A program made the position numbers and the translations under genes. The notes under the pieces were generated by a model that ran no database searches, was not told the DNA's origin, and saw nothing but the letters and a program-made list of their open reading frames with translations. 64,000 nt of DNA from CAVPTL01 sp963729195 (GTDB taxonomy: Bacteria > Actinomycetota > Thermoleophilia > Gaiellales > JAICJC01), in contig CAVSNF010000024.1 in assembly GCA_963729195.1 (NCBI GenBank), positions 248,001 through 312,000 on the forward strand, given 5' to 3'. Below, in pieces: positions 29,445 to 43,390 of the stretch (its first letter is position 1; every line of letters starts with the position of its first letter).

Positions 29445-30371
29445 TCAGTCGATCAGGTGGCGCAACTCGCTGGTCTCGCCCTTGTCGGCGAGCCGGCGGA
29501 GGGTACGCGTCTCGATCTGGCGAACCCGCTCGCGGGTGACGCCGAAGCGGCGGCCGACCTCTTCGAGCGTGTGCGAGCTGTTGCCGTTGAGTCCGTAGCG
29601 AAGCTCGAGGATCGTGCGCTCGCGGTACGGCAGCCCGGCGACCAGATCGTTCACGGTGGTGTACCGCTGACGGGTCGCCATCTCGCCGTCGGGGGCGCGC
29701 AGACGTTCGTCTTCGATCAGCTCACCCAGCTCGGTGCTGTCCTCGCCCACAGGCACCGCCAACGAGACCGGCTCCTGCGAGACACGTCGCAGCTCTCCGA
29801 CCTTCTCGACCTTGACTCCGAGTTCGGCAGCGAGCTCCTCGTCGGTGGGTGCGCGACCGAGCTTCTGAGTCAGCTGTCGGTCATACCGCGCCATGCGGTT
29901 GATGGTGTCGACGACCTGGGCGGGCACCCGGATGGTGCGGGCATGGTCAGCCAGGCCGCGGGTGACGCTCTGTCGGATCCACCACGTGGCATACGTCGAG
30001 AACCGATGTCCGAGCCGCCAGTCGTAGCGCTCCACCGCCTTCATCAGGCCGACGTTGCCCTCCTGGATCAGGTCGAGGAACGGCAGGCCGCGGCCGGAGT
30101 AGCGGCGCGCGATCGATACCACCAGTCGCAAATTTGATTCGATCAGCCGCCGGCGTGCAGCCTGGTCACCGCGTTCATACGCCTTGGCCAGGTACACCTC
30201 CTCGGCTGCAGTCAGCAGCGGCACCCGCGAGATCTCTCGCAGGTACATGCCGACGGTATCCTCGGTGAGGGCGGTCGTCGTTGGGGATTCCAGCTCGACT
30301 TCGACCTCGAGTTCGGTCGGCGAATCGAACTGTGCCGCCTCCCCACTGGGTTCCGGAGCGTTCTCTGACAC
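29445..30371 (-). CDS. rpoD: Primary-type RNA polymerase sigma factor (RpoD/SigA), 308 aa
   Basis: Sigma-70 group 1/2 factor. Region 1.2 is DTVGMYLREISRVPLLTAAEE; region 2 is LVVSIARRYSGRGLPFLDLIQEGNVGLMKAVERYD with RFSTYATWWIRQSV for -10 recognition; region 3 DTINRMARYDRQLTQKL; region 4 ERTILELRYGL and TLEEVGRRFGVTRERVRQIE for -35 binding. Region 1.1 is short and acidic. GTG 30371 (VSENAPEPSGEA) lies 15 bases after the dnaG stop; upstream frame reads into dnaG and is not used. Frame intact. dgt-dnaG-rpoD forms the classic macromolecular-synthesis unit. Confidence 0.94.
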   Translation of the reverse strand: MSENAPEPSGEAAQFDSPTELEVEVELESPTTTALTEDTVGMYLREISRVPLLTAAEEVYLAKAYERGDQAARRRLIESNLRLVVSIARRYSGRGLPFLDLIQEGNVGLMKAVERYDWRLGHRFSTYATWWIRQSVTRGLADHARTIRVPAQVVDTINRMARYDRQLTQKLGRAPTDEELAAELGVKVEKVGELRRVSQEPVSLAVPVGEDSTELGELIEDERLRAPDGEMATRQRYTTVNDLVAGLPYRERTILELRYGLNGNSSHTLEEVGRRFGVTRERVRQIETRTLRRLADKGETSELRHLID

Positions 30372-30385
30372 GAAAGTTGGGCCTA

Positions 30386-32126
30386 CTACTGGTCGGGCGC
30401 TTGCGCGCGGACGGACTCGAGCCTCTCGCGATACGAGAGGCGCAGCCGTTGCAGCTCTTGGAGCTGCGCCTGCTGACTCAAGGCCATGTCGGCGTTTTCT
30501 GCCAGCTCCTTTAGCTCCGCCTCCAATGCGTACAGGCGCAACTTCCACGACAACTCCTCCAATACTCTCGGCGACGCCTGCTCCCGCGCCGCCAGAGCGC
30601 CCAATTCCGCCATCAGCGGTGCCCACCTGTGTGCCTCCTCAGGCGTTGACTGACCCGCCACGTCCCGACGGATATACGTCGCGACCTCCCCCAGCGACGT
30701 GTCGCCCAAGTGTGCCACATCGACGTCGTCCAGAGCCGCAGCAGCGCTCTCGGGCAAGCGCCAGGCACAAGCCCAGGAAAAGCCGGGCATCGTTCTCCCA
30801 GGGAGTCCGCCGAATTCGGGTCGAGGATGCCCGGCCCGACGGCCCCGCAGCGGGAGTGGCGGTGAGTGCACGCGCCAGATCGGGTTGCAGGCCCAGCCGA
30901 TCGGTCACTCTCCTGCACCGCGTCGTCTCGCTCGACCGTCGCAGGCGCCGCCGCCAGAATCTTCTGGACATCGGTGTAGATCTGATCGCGGCTGGCATCC
31001 TGGGCCAGCGTCCGTTCGATTCGAAACGTGAGGTATCCGACCGCTTCTGAGGCAGCTCGCCGGAAGGCTTCGGGGTCTTCGAGCGCCACGTCTGCAGGAT
31101 CCCGGCCGGAGGGAAGCGCCACCACTCGCACCACGATTCCCTGGGCCAGCGCCAGCTCGATCCCGCGCACGGACGCCTCCTGGCCGGCGGCATCAGCGTC
31201 AAAGGCCAGCAGCAGCGTTGAGCAGACACGTTTGAGCTCGGTCACCTGTTGTGCGGTGAGCGCCGTTCCCATGGATGCGACCACGTTCTCGATGCCGGCC
31301 TGATGCAGCGCCAGCACGTCGGTGTAGCCCTCCACCACGATCGCCTCGCCGGCCCGGGCGATGGATGCGCGAGCGTGGTCGAGGCCGTACACGATGTCAC
31401 TCTTGCGAAACATGGGACCGTCGGGTGAGTTCTTGTACTTGGGTGGCTCGCCGCCGGGCATCTGACGGCCCCCGAAGCCGCGCACTCGCGCCTGGGGGTC
31501 GGACAGGGGGAACATGATCCGCGCTCTCAGCCGATCCACCGGGCCCTGCCGGCCACGCACCGACAGGCCGGCCCGGTCGAGCTCGACCGCGGTGAACCCT
31601 TTGCCGACGGCGGCCACACACAGCCGGTCCCACGCGCCGGGGGCATAGCCGACGCGGAAGGTCTTGGCCGTCTCCTCGGTCAGGCCGCGCTCGCGCAGAT
31701 ACGCACGCGCCGGTTCGGCTTCCTTCGTCTCCCACAGGTAGCGGGTGTAGAACACCGCCGAGTCGTCCAACAGGCGCAGCAGACGATCCCGCTGCTCGCG
31801 CGACTTGCGTGCCTCGGGGGTGCTGTCCTCGTACTCGAGCTTGACCCCGTAGCGGTCGGCCAGCCACTCCACGGCGGTGACGAAGTCGAGGCCCTCGGTC
31901 TCGATCACAAATCCGATGTGATCGCCGCCCTTCTGACAGCCGAAGCAGTGGTAGACCTTCTTGACCGGATCGACCGAGAAGGAGGCGGTGCGCTCGTCGT
32001 GAAACGGGCAGCGGCCCACGAACCTGGCTGCCCGAGCGGCGCAAGCGTGGTCTTGCCGGACACCAGGTCGACCATGTCGACCGCCGCCCGCACATCCTCC
32101 ACGCTGGCATCCTTGATCCGGGTCAC
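30386..32126 (-). CDS. dnaG: DNA primase DnaG (frame interrupted)
   Basis: Synthesises RNA primers at the replication fork. GTG 32126 (VTRIKDASVEDVRAAVD) overlaps the dgt stop. CHC2 zinc domain: GRCPFHDERTASFSVDP and CFGCQKGGDHIGFV. TOPRIM core: EAIVVEGYTDVLALHQAG with DADAAGQEA. C-terminal helicase-binding part ends LSYRERLESVRAQAPDQ. About 580 residues. Indels near 32050 (before ARFVGRCPFH), 30900 and 30750. Confidence 0.93.
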
Positions 32127-33099
32127 GCAAGCTCCGTGAATGCTCGCAGCGCGTAGCGATCGGTCATCCCCGAGACCCAGTCGGTGACCGCAACCGGGTC
32201 GGGATTCACCGCCATGTGATGGTTGAAGAGCGCGTCCACCATGGCCGCGGCATCGAGGTTTTCGGATCGAGCGGCGGGACCGAGGTAGATGTGTTCGAAC
32301 ATGAACGCCCGCAGCTCCAAAAGCGCATCGGCGAACGGTTGTGACTGCACGATGTCGCCCGCCGCATCCGACCTCTCCACCAGGTCGTGCACGAGCGCAT
32401 CGATGCGATCCGACGAGGTGTCGCCCATCAGCGCGATCGGGCCCGTCAGGGAGCGTTGAGGGGTCGAGGATGCCGGCCCGCACGGCATCGTCGATATCGT
32501 GGTTGAGATAGGCGAACCGGTCGGCCAGCCGCACGATCCGGCTCTCGAGCGTCGACGGGATGTCGGGCCCGGTGTGATTGAGAATGCCGTCTCGCACCTC
32601 GGCGGTGAGGTTCAGGCCGGCCCCATCGCGCTCCAGCACGTCCACCACGCGCAGCGACTGGCGGTTGTGCCGAAACTCGAGGTGGTACGGGTGCAGAGCG
32701 TGATCGAGCGCCTCCTCGCCGGTGTGGCCGAAGGGGGCATGGCCCAGGTCATGTCCCAGCGCCACCGCCTCCACCAGATCCTCGTTCAGTCGCAGCGCTC
32801 GGGCGATTCCGCGTGAGATGCCCGAGACCTCGAGCGTGTGGCTGAGCCGGGTGCGGAAATGATCGCCCTGCGGGGCGATGAACACCTGCGTCTTGTGCTT
32901 GAGCCGGCGAAACGCCTTGCAGTGCACGATCCGGTCGCGGTCGCGCTGGAACGGGGTGCGCAGCGAACAGTCGTCCTCGGGGTGCACCGCGCCCGGCGGT
33001 GGCGTAGGAATGCACCGCCAGCGAGCTCAGCGAGCGCTGCTCGTTCTCCGCGATGCGGGCGGCAAATCGATCGGCGACTGGGCCGTGGGGATGGCTCAT
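32123..33099 (-). CDS. dgt: Deoxyguanosinetriphosphate triphosphohydrolase-like HD protein (frame interrupted)
   Basis: HD-domain dNTP triphosphohydrolase. ATG 33099 (MSHPHGPVADRFAARIAE). Signatures: CSLRTPFQRDRDRIVHCKAF, RLKHKTQVFI, RTRLSHTLEVSGI, then the HD motif GHDLGHAPFGHTGEEAL and YLNHDIDDAV. About 325 residues. Indels near 32985 and 32450. Stop TGA overlaps the dnaG GTG. Probably restrains dNTP pools; the true substrate is unproven for this subfamily. Confidence 0.9.
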
Positions 33100-33113
33100 G
33101 GCAACGCCCGAGT

Positions 33114-33882
33114 CTAGATGATGATCGCGATCGTCCCGCCGTCCGCACTCCACGCGGCGCCGGTGACGTAGGCGGACTTCGGCGAGCACAGAAACGCGAT
33201 CACCGAGGCGATCTCGGCCGGCTCCGCCATCCTGCCGATCGGACGGGCAGCACCGGTCGCCTTCAGCACCTCGTCGCGGCTGCGATCGGAGTCAGCGGCC
33301 GTCTGATCGGCCAGACCGCCGATGTCGAGCCACGCGGGAGTCAGCGTCGGCCCCGGGCACACCGCGTTGCAGCGGATGCCGTCGCCGGAGTAGGTGTCGG
33401 CCACCAGGCGGGACAGCGACAGCACCGCAGCCTTGGTCACCGAATACGCCGGCATACCCGTGCTGGGGCGCTTGCCCGAGGTGGACGCGACGTTCACGAT
33501 CGTCGGTCGAGACGACTGGCGCAGGTCGGGCACAGCCGCACGGATACAGCGGATGTAGCTCATCACGTTGGTATCCCAGGTCGACTGCCATTCCTCGTCG
33601 GAAACGGCTTCGAACTGCGAGATGCGCGGCGGTGCCGACGTTGTTGACGAGAATGTCGAGCCCACCCAGTGCCGACACCGCGCCGGACACCGCCTCCAGC
33701 GCACCGTCGGCGGTGGACAGATCGGCCGGAACTCCCACAACCCCGTCGATGTCGACGTCGGGGTGGCGTGATGCCACGGCCACGGATGCTCCTTCCGCCG
33801 CCAGCAGCTTGGCCGTCTCGAGGCCGATGCCGGCGCTGCCGCCGGTGACGAGTGCTCGCATTCCTGCCAGTTCCAGGTCCAT
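33114..33882 (-). CDS. Short-chain dehydrogenase/reductase (frame interrupted once)
   Basis: NAD(P)-dependent Rossmann oxidoreductase. ATG 33882 (MDLELAGMRALVTGGSAGIG). Cofactor motif TGGSAGIG, structural NNVGTA, catalytic Ser in IVNVASTSGK and YSVTK (Tyr-Lys), C-terminal GIRCNAVCPGPTLTPAW and YVTGAAWSADGG. About 256 residues. One indel near 33630. Substrate unknown; 15 bases from dgt. Confidence 0.87.
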
Positions 33883-33914
33883 GCCGGGGGATGCTACTCG
33901 TATGATCCCGGTCC

Positions 33915-34538
33915 ATGATTCGACTGCTGCTGGGCCGCCACGGCGAGACCGACTGGAATCGCCAGGGTCGCTGGCAGGGACACGCCGACGACGGCCTGAA
34001 CGACGCGGGTCGGGCTCAGGCGGCTGCTCTGGCCCAGCGGATCGCTGACCTCGGCCCCACCGCGCTCTACTCGAGCGATCTCGGCCGCGCGTGGGACACG
34101 GCGATGACAGTTGCGGCAGCGACGGGGCTCACGCCCGAGGCGGTGCCAGGAGTGCGCGAGGTCGACGTCGGCGAGTGGACCGGCTTCACCCGCGCCGAGG
34201 TGGAGGAGCGCTACCCCGAGCGGTATCAGAACTATCAGCGAGACACCGGAACCGGGTATCCCGGAGGCGAGACCTTCGCCGAGCTGAAGCGGCGGTCACT
34301 GGCCGCCGTCGATCGGCTGTGCGCGGGCCGCGGCGAGGGCGACGTGATCGTGATCGTCTGCCACGGCGGCACCATCCGGGCGCTCGTGTCCGAGGCGCTG
34401 GGCCTGCCGCGCGCCGGGCGCGTGCTCGCGCCGGCTCCCGCCAACGGCTCGCTGTCGCAGCTGTGGTGGGCAAAAGACGGTTTGAGAGTGATCTCGTTCA
34501 ATGACACCGGCCACCTCGACCCCACCGACCTGATCTAG
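33915..34538 (+). CDS. Histidine phosphatase (phosphoglycerate mutase-like), 207 aa
   Basis: Catalytic RHG motif in LLLGRHGETDWNRQGRWQG, the second His in VIVIVCHGGTIRALV and Arg in YSSDLGRAWDTA. The short family-2-like form; could be a broad phosphatase or cobalamin-pathway CobC/GpgP-like enzyme. ATG 33915. Frame intact. Confidence 0.88.
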   Translation: MIRLLLGRHGETDWNRQGRWQGHADDGLNDAGRAQAAALAQRIADLGPTALYSSDLGRAWDTAMTVAAATGLTPEAVPGVREVDVGEWTGFTRAEVEERYPERYQNYQRDTGTGYPGGETFAELKRRSLAAVDRLCAGRGEGDVIVIVCHGGTIRALVSEALGLPRAGRVLAPAPANGSLSQLWWAKDGLRVISFNDTGHLDPTDLI

Positions 34539-34568
34539 AGCCCCTCCCGCTCGTCTAAGCTTCGGCGA

Positions 34569-34829
34569 GTGGAGGACTACACGTCGAAATACAAGGGCGA
34601 GCAGGTTGAACTCGCCCTGTTTGGAGGCGAGTACCAGGACGGAGTGCTGACGGCGTATTGCTACGTCGAGGACGTCGCCCATATCGAGCTCGACGGGCAC
34701 ATCCTGGTGCCGCTTCAGAACATCGCCTCGCTTCACTGCACCAGCCGCTGCGACGCGCAGGATGACTGGCCTCCGCGAGGCATCTTCCTGGACGACGATC
34801 CGCCGCCACCGGATCCCGACGACAACTGA
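34569..34829 (+). CDS. Small acidic protein of unknown function, 86 aa
   Basis: GTG 34569 (VEDYTSKYKGEQVELALFGG). Beta-rich N-terminal half (EQVELALFGGEYQDGVLTAY, HILVPLQNIASL), two Cys in HCTSRCDAQ, and a Pro/Asp tail ending DDDPPPPDPDDN. No family recognised. 31 bases after the phosphatase stop on the same strand, so co-transcribed. Confidence 0.55.
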   Translation: MEDYTSKYKGEQVELALFGGEYQDGVLTAYCYVEDVAHIELDGHILVPLQNIASLHCTSRCDAQDDWPPRGIFLDDDPPPPDPDDN

Positions 34830-34840
34830 GCTCCAACAGA

Positions 34841-34870
34841 AAAGGGCCGCCCGCTGCCGGACGGCCCTTT
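34841..34870. terminator. Bidirectional intrinsic terminator
   Basis: Stem AAAGGGCCG/CGGCCCTTT with a 12-base loop. On the minus strand it is followed by TTTTCTG, so it ends the rRNA operon; on the plus strand it ends the histidine-phosphatase pair. Confidence 0.85.
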
Positions 34871-34878
34871 GACGTTAA

Positions 34879-34996
<118 letters not shown>

Positions 34997-35030
34997 ACTT
35001 TGAAAGCTGCACGCGGACGCGTACACCCTC

Positions 35031-35045
35031 AAAACTCCAGAGCGG
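35031..35045 (-). other. 23S processing stem, 3' half
   Basis: AAAACTCCAGAGCGG is the exact complement of 38070-38084; the two flank the 23S gene and would pair to form the RNase III stem of the precursor. Confidence 0.8.
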
Positions 35046-35061
35046 CTTGCAGTGGTCTCTA

Positions 35062-38045
<2,984 letters not shown>

Positions 38046-38069
38046 TCTTCAAGTAGAGAACACCACAAA

Positions 38070-38084
38070 CCGCTCTGGAGTTTT
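38070..38084 (-). other. 23S processing stem, 5' half
   Basis: CCGCTCTGGAGTTTT on the plus strand; complement of 35031-35045. Confidence 0.8.
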
Positions 38085-38160
38085 CAAGGTGCACGCGGAC
38101 AACGCCCGCACGAGAGGAACTATCGAAGCACGGCGCGAGCCGTGCAAGCGATGGTCTCTC

Positions 38161-38178
38161 AAAACTCAACAGTTTGGA
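38161..38178 (-). other. 16S processing stem, 3' half
   Basis: AAAACTCAACAGTTTGGA; exact 18-base complement of 40089-40106 beyond the 16S 5' end. Confidence 0.85.
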
Positions 38179-38303
38179 CTCACGCTCGAGGCGTGAGAAC
38201 GTCAGTGTCGACGTTATTCCAGGCGAGCCGGTCATCTGGACGGCGGAATGCCATCACAGTGAGCGGCGCCCACAGCTCGACGCAAGCGCCGGCTGTATTC
38301 CCT

Positions 38304-39852
<1,549 letters not shown>

Positions 39853-40088
39853 AGCTTGCGAAACGGCCTCCCCCAGTCGCTCCCGAAGGGACGCCCGAGT
39901 TCATCGGCCGGTTTCTGACTGTATGAAGAGAGCTTGTGCTCTCAAAGCGCCGACGCCCACCGTGGTAAACCACGTAGTGCGCCGGCAAGGTGCCGCCCAA
40001 AAAAGGACGGCTATCGCCGATCTCCGAAGAGACGACGACCGAACCCGACGTTTGACTCTCCTCCGGCACGGTTGCGCCGAAAGGAGTC

Positions 40089-40106
40089 TCCAAACTGTTG
40101 AGTTTT
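40089..40106 (-). other. 16S processing stem, 5' half
   Basis: TCCAAACTGTTGAGTTTT on the plus strand; pairs with 38161-38178. Confidence 0.85.
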
Positions 40107-40216
40107 CAAAGACCACCGCCCCTGAGGGCGACCTCTAACACTAGCAAGCTCCATGGCATCCGGCAACTTGCTGTCCCAGAGAAACGCCGCTGCGCGTGGC
40201 AGCGGCGGCGAACAGA

Positions 40217-40245
40217 AGTATGCCCCGCCCTAGGGCATCCGTCAA
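40217..40245 (-). promoter_or_regulatory. rRNA operon promoter
   Basis: On the minus strand -35 TTGACG (40245-40240), spacer of 17, -10 CATACT (40222-40217). Close to the sigma-70 consensus, 350 bases from the 16S start. Confidence 0.8.
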
Positions 40246-40278
40246 ACGACAACCGCGCTGTAGCTCAGCGGTGTTGGC

Positions 40279-41436
40279 TTAATCGCTGGAAACGAGCACA
40301 AACCGGCGTCCAATGCGGAGTTCCGCGCCGGCCAGCCGGGAGCGTTCCACATCGAGCTCCTCGGCTCTCAGCGGCTCCCCGTCGATGCGAACGCCGCCCT
40401 GAGCGATCAATCTGCGGGCCTCGCCGCGCGAGGCCGCCAGGCCGTTGTCGGCCAGATACGCGGGCATGTGCACCGGATCCGAGTCGGGAAAGGGGCACAC
40501 CGGAGCGTCCTCGGCGGCCCTGCCCTGCTTGAACTGGCGGTCGAATCCTTGCTCCGCCGTCTCAGCCGCCTCGGGGCCGTGCCAGCGCTCCACCAGCCGC
40601 CGGGCAAACTCACGCTTGGCCAGGTACGGGTCGGCCGGCGGAGGGTCGTCGCTCTCCAGGCACAGCTCGTAGTACTGGGGCATCAGCTCGTCCACGGCGC
40701 TCATCGCCTTGCCGTACATCTCGGACGGGCGGCTCGGCGATGCCGATGTAGTTGTTGAGTGAGGCCGACATCTTCTGGGTGCCGTTGGGCCCGTTGATCA
40801 GCGGCGTGGTCAGCACCACCTGGGGCTCGACCCCATAGGCGATCTGGATGTCGCGCGCGGCCAGCAGGTTGTACTCCTGGTCGGTGCCGCCGAGCTCGAC
40901 GTCGGCCCGGATCGCAACCGAGTCATAGCCCTGCATCAGCGGATACAGAAACTCGGAGATCGAGATCGGCTGATGGGCCTTGAACCGTTGCTCGAAGTCG
41001 TTTCGCTCCAGCATCCGCGACACCGTCATCGTGCGCGTCAGGCGCAGCAGCTCGGCGAAATCCAGCTTTGCGAGCCACTCCGAGTTGAAGCGCAGCTCGG
41101 TGCGGCTGGGGTCGAGAATCCGCGAGGCCTGCTCGAAGAACGCCTTGGCGTTGCTGTCGATCTGCTCGTCGCTCAGCATCGGACGCTCGCTGGAGCGCCC
41201 CGACGGGTCGCCCACCCGAGCGGTGTAGTCACCGATGATCATCACGCCCACGTGGCCCTGCTCCTGGAATGCCCGCATCCGCTGGAGCGGAATCGCGTTT
41301 CCGATGTGGATATCGCGAGCGGTTGGATCGATCCCCAGCTTGACCCGCAGCGGGCGGCCCAGCGCGAGCTTCTGCTCGAGCCCACCCGCGGGCAGTACCT
41401 TGACGGCTCCCCGCACCAGCTGGTCGATTGCGGCCA
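40279..41436 (-). CDS. tyrS: Tyrosyl-tRNA synthetase (frame interrupted once)
   Basis: Class I aminoacyl-tRNA synthetase charging tRNA-Tyr. ATG 41436 (MAAIDQLVRGAVKVLPAGG). HIGH-type motif DIHIGNAIPL, GDYTARVGDPSGR, tyrosine pocket YPLMQGYDSVAI and LGGTDQEYNLLA, KMSKS-type QKMSASLNN. C-terminal S4 RNA-binding domain (MPAYLADNGLAASRGEARRL, GGVRIDG). About 385 residues. One indel near 40728 between IGIAEPP and MYGKAMS. Confidence 0.94.
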
Positions 41437-41477
41437 TGACCGGCGATGATACCGGGGCACTGCGCTGCCCCATCCAG

Positions 41478-42011
41478 CTACCGCAGCGGGCGGCTGAGCG
41501 ACCGTGAGCTGCGATCGCCAAACCGCCACCGCCGCTCGGTCGCGACCGAGAGGCCGATGCGGGTACCGGTGGCAACCCGGCGCCGGCGCGCGGGCGGGCG
41601 CAGGTCGGCCACAGCGCCGTTCAGCTGCGGCCCTGCGCCCAGCGCCCGGCCGACGTTCCCCGGGCCTCGACACAGCCGGTCGAGATCCTCGATGCCACGT
41701 CGCTGGATCATCTGCGGGATCCCGCTGGTCGGCTCCAGCGCTCGCAGCAGCACCGCCGAGCCAAACCCTTCGGGCCCACACACGATGTTGATGCACCAGT
41801 GGATGCCATACGAGCGGTAGACGTACAGGCGGCCGGCGGGACCGAACATCGCGGCGTTGCGGGCGGTCTCTCCGCGGAATGCGTGGGATGCGGGGTCGTC
41901 GGGGCGGTATGCCTCGACCTCCACGATCACCCCGCCGACCCCGTCGACCAAGAACTCCCAGCCGACCAGGGCGCGGGCGGCCGCCACCGAATCGCCTTCC
42001 AGCGCGAGCAT
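41478..42011 (-). CDS. mpg: 3-methyladenine DNA glycosylase (AAG/MPG family), 177 aa
   Basis: Monofunctional alkyl-base glycosylase. ATG 42011 (MLALEGDSVAAARALVGW) overlaps the stop of the RemA-like gene (ATGA). Catalytic Glu in GVIVEVEAYRPDDPASHAF, YVYRSYGIHWCINIVCG, VLLRALEP and LCRGPGNVGRALG. Slightly short but complete. Frame intact. Confidence 0.9.
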   Translation of the reverse strand: MLALEGDSVAAARALVGWEFLVDGVGGVIVEVEAYRPDDPASHAFRGETARNAAMFGPAGRLYVYRSYGIHWCINIVCGPEGFGSAVLLRALEPTSGIPQMIQRRGIEDLDRLCRGPGNVGRALGAGPQLNGAVADLRPPARRRRVATGTRIGLSVATERRWRFGDRSSRSLSRPLR

Positions 42012-42247
42012 CAGTCGAGCAGTGAGAGCTGTGAACGGCGGCGGCGTCCGACACCCGCGGCCAGCGCGGTGGCGCTGCTCATCTCGGTCAGGATCGTGCG
42101 CTCGGTGCGAGAGGCGATCAGCGGCTCGGGAATGCCCTCCACCCACACGCGCGTGCGCCGGCCGTCACCCCGCTCGTCGGCTGCGATCGGCTCCAGGGCG
42201 TAGATCCGGTCGGCCCGGACGTACTTGCCGTAGCCGAGAAAGATCAT
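42011..42247 (-). CDS. RemA/DUF370-like regulator, 78 aa
   Basis: ATG 42247 (MIFLGYGKYVRADRIYALEP). The order GYGKYVRADRIYA, GRRTRVWVEG and LIASRTERTIL matches the DUF370/RemA pattern (G-x-x-V-xx-xRI, GRRTR, S...E). Bacillus RemA is a ring-forming DNA-binding activator of matrix genes. Here it lies between mpg (overlap of one ATGA) and degT, 14 bases from the degT stop. Regulatory role here is inference. Confidence 0.7.
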   Translation of the reverse strand: MIFLGYGKYVRADRIYALEPIAADERGDGRRTRVWVEGIPEPLIASRTERTILTEMSSATALAAGVGRRRRSQLSLLD

Positions 42248-42261
42248 TGCCGGAGGATCGC

Positions 42262-43380
42262 TCACGCCTCCGCCAGCACCTCGCGCAGGCTGTCGGCGAC
42301 ATACACCAGATCGTCGTCGGCGATGTCGACGAAGAAGGGCAGCGCCAGCGTGGAGGTGCTCACCCGCTCGGTCACCGGCAGCAGCCCCGGCCCGTAGCCG
42401 TACCGCTCCCGATACGGCGGCTGGAGGTGGATCGCCGGCAGGTACGGCCGAGTGGCGATGCCGCGGGCGGCCATCCGCTCGATCACCGCTGTGCGGTCGA
42501 TGCCCCCCGCCAGCCGGATGTAGTACACGAACCAGCTGCGCGTGTGAGGCCCCTCCCACGGCAGCTCAACCCCTTCCACCTCTGCCAGCAACTGGCGGTA
42601 GCGATCCGCGATCGCAGCGCGTGTCGCCTGCATCTGGTCGAGCTTCTCCAACTGAGCGACCCCCACCGCCCCGGACATGTCGTCCATCCGGTAGTTGAAC
42701 CCGATGCGGGTGTGCGTGAGCCAGTCGCCGTGCTCTGAGCGACCCTGATTGACCAGGCTGCGCAACTCGATTGCCGCGTCGTCGTCATCAGTGATGATCA
42801 GCCCGCCCTCGCCGGTGGTGAGCTGCTTGTTGGGGTAGAACCCAAACACTGCCGGATTGCCGTGTGTCCCCACCGGCCGCCCATCGATCAGCGAGCCGAC
42901 CGCCTCGCAGGCGTCCTCGACCACCGCCAGTCCATGCTTGGCTGCGATCTCGTTGATCGCCTCGATCTCGCAGGGGTAGCCGAAGATATGCACCGGCAGG
43001 ATCGCCTTGGTGCGAGGTGTGATGGCGGCTTCGATCGCGGCCGGATCGATGTTGAGCGATCGCTCGTCGATATCGGCGAACACCGGGGTCGCACGCTCGA
43101 TGGCGATCACGTTGGCCGAGGCGATGAACGAGAAGCTGGACGTGATCACCTCGTCGCCCGGTCCCACGCCGGTGCGATGAAGCGCCGCGTGCAGGCCGGT
43201 TGTGCCGCTGGAGCAGGCGATCGCGTGGGCGACCCCCACCCGTTCTGCGAAGCCTCGCTCGAATGCCGGCACCATCGGACCCTGAGCGAGGCTGCCCGAG
43301 CGCAGCACATCCATCACCAGCTCGGCCTCACGCTCATCGACGTGCGGCAGTGCCAGCGGGACAGTTCGAGTGGTCACCAC
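42262..43380 (-). CDS. DegT/DnrJ/EryC1/StrS PLP-dependent aminotransferase
   Basis: Transfers an amino group to a sugar-nucleotide or related ketone. PLP site: CSSGTTGLHAALHRTG, DEVITSSFSFIASANV, VVEDACEAVGS with the PLP-binding Asp, and GFYPNKQLTTGEGGLI with Lys. End RPYLPAIHLQPPYRER. 372 residues from GTG 43380, frame intact. Follows ilvE by ten bases. Confidence 0.9.
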   Translation of the reverse strand: MVTTRTVPLALPHVDEREAELVMDVLRSGSLAQGPMVPAFERGFAERVGVAHAIACSSGTTGLHAALHRTGVGPGDEVITSSFSFIASANVIAIERATPVFADIDERSLNIDPAAIEAAITPRTKAILPVHIFGYPCEIEAINEIAAKHGLAVVEDACEAVGSLIDGRPVGTHGNPAVFGFYPNKQLTTGEGGLIITDDDDAAIELRSLVNQGRSEHGDWLTHTRIGFNYRMDDMSGAVGVAQLEKLDQMQATRAAIADRYRQLLAEVEGVELPWEGPHTRSWFVYYIRLAGGIDRTAVIERMAARGIATRPYLPAIHLQPPYRERYGYGPGLLPVTERVSTSTLALPFFVDIADDDLVYVADSLREVLAEA

Positions 43381-43390
43381 GAGCAGCGAC

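Larger units (their letters stand above)
38046..38303 (-). other. 16S-23S spacer without tRNA genes
   Basis: 258 bases between the genes. No tRNA-Ile or tRNA-Ala is present. It contains the 3' half of the 16S stem and the 5' half of the 23S stem. Confidence 0.85.
39853..40278 (-). promoter_or_regulatory. rRNA operon leader and upstream region
   Basis: No protein gene. Contains the rrn promoter (40217-40245), the 5' half of the 16S stem (40089-40106) and a 170-base leader between them. A TAGCTCAGCGGT sequence (40261) next to the tyrS stop looks like a tRNA D-arm but has no cloverleaf. Confidence 0.7.

Noticed and set aside
40256..40278. tRNA-like D-arm TGTAGCTCAGCGGT
   Set aside because: No anticodon or T-arm follows; only a fragment beside the tyrS stop.
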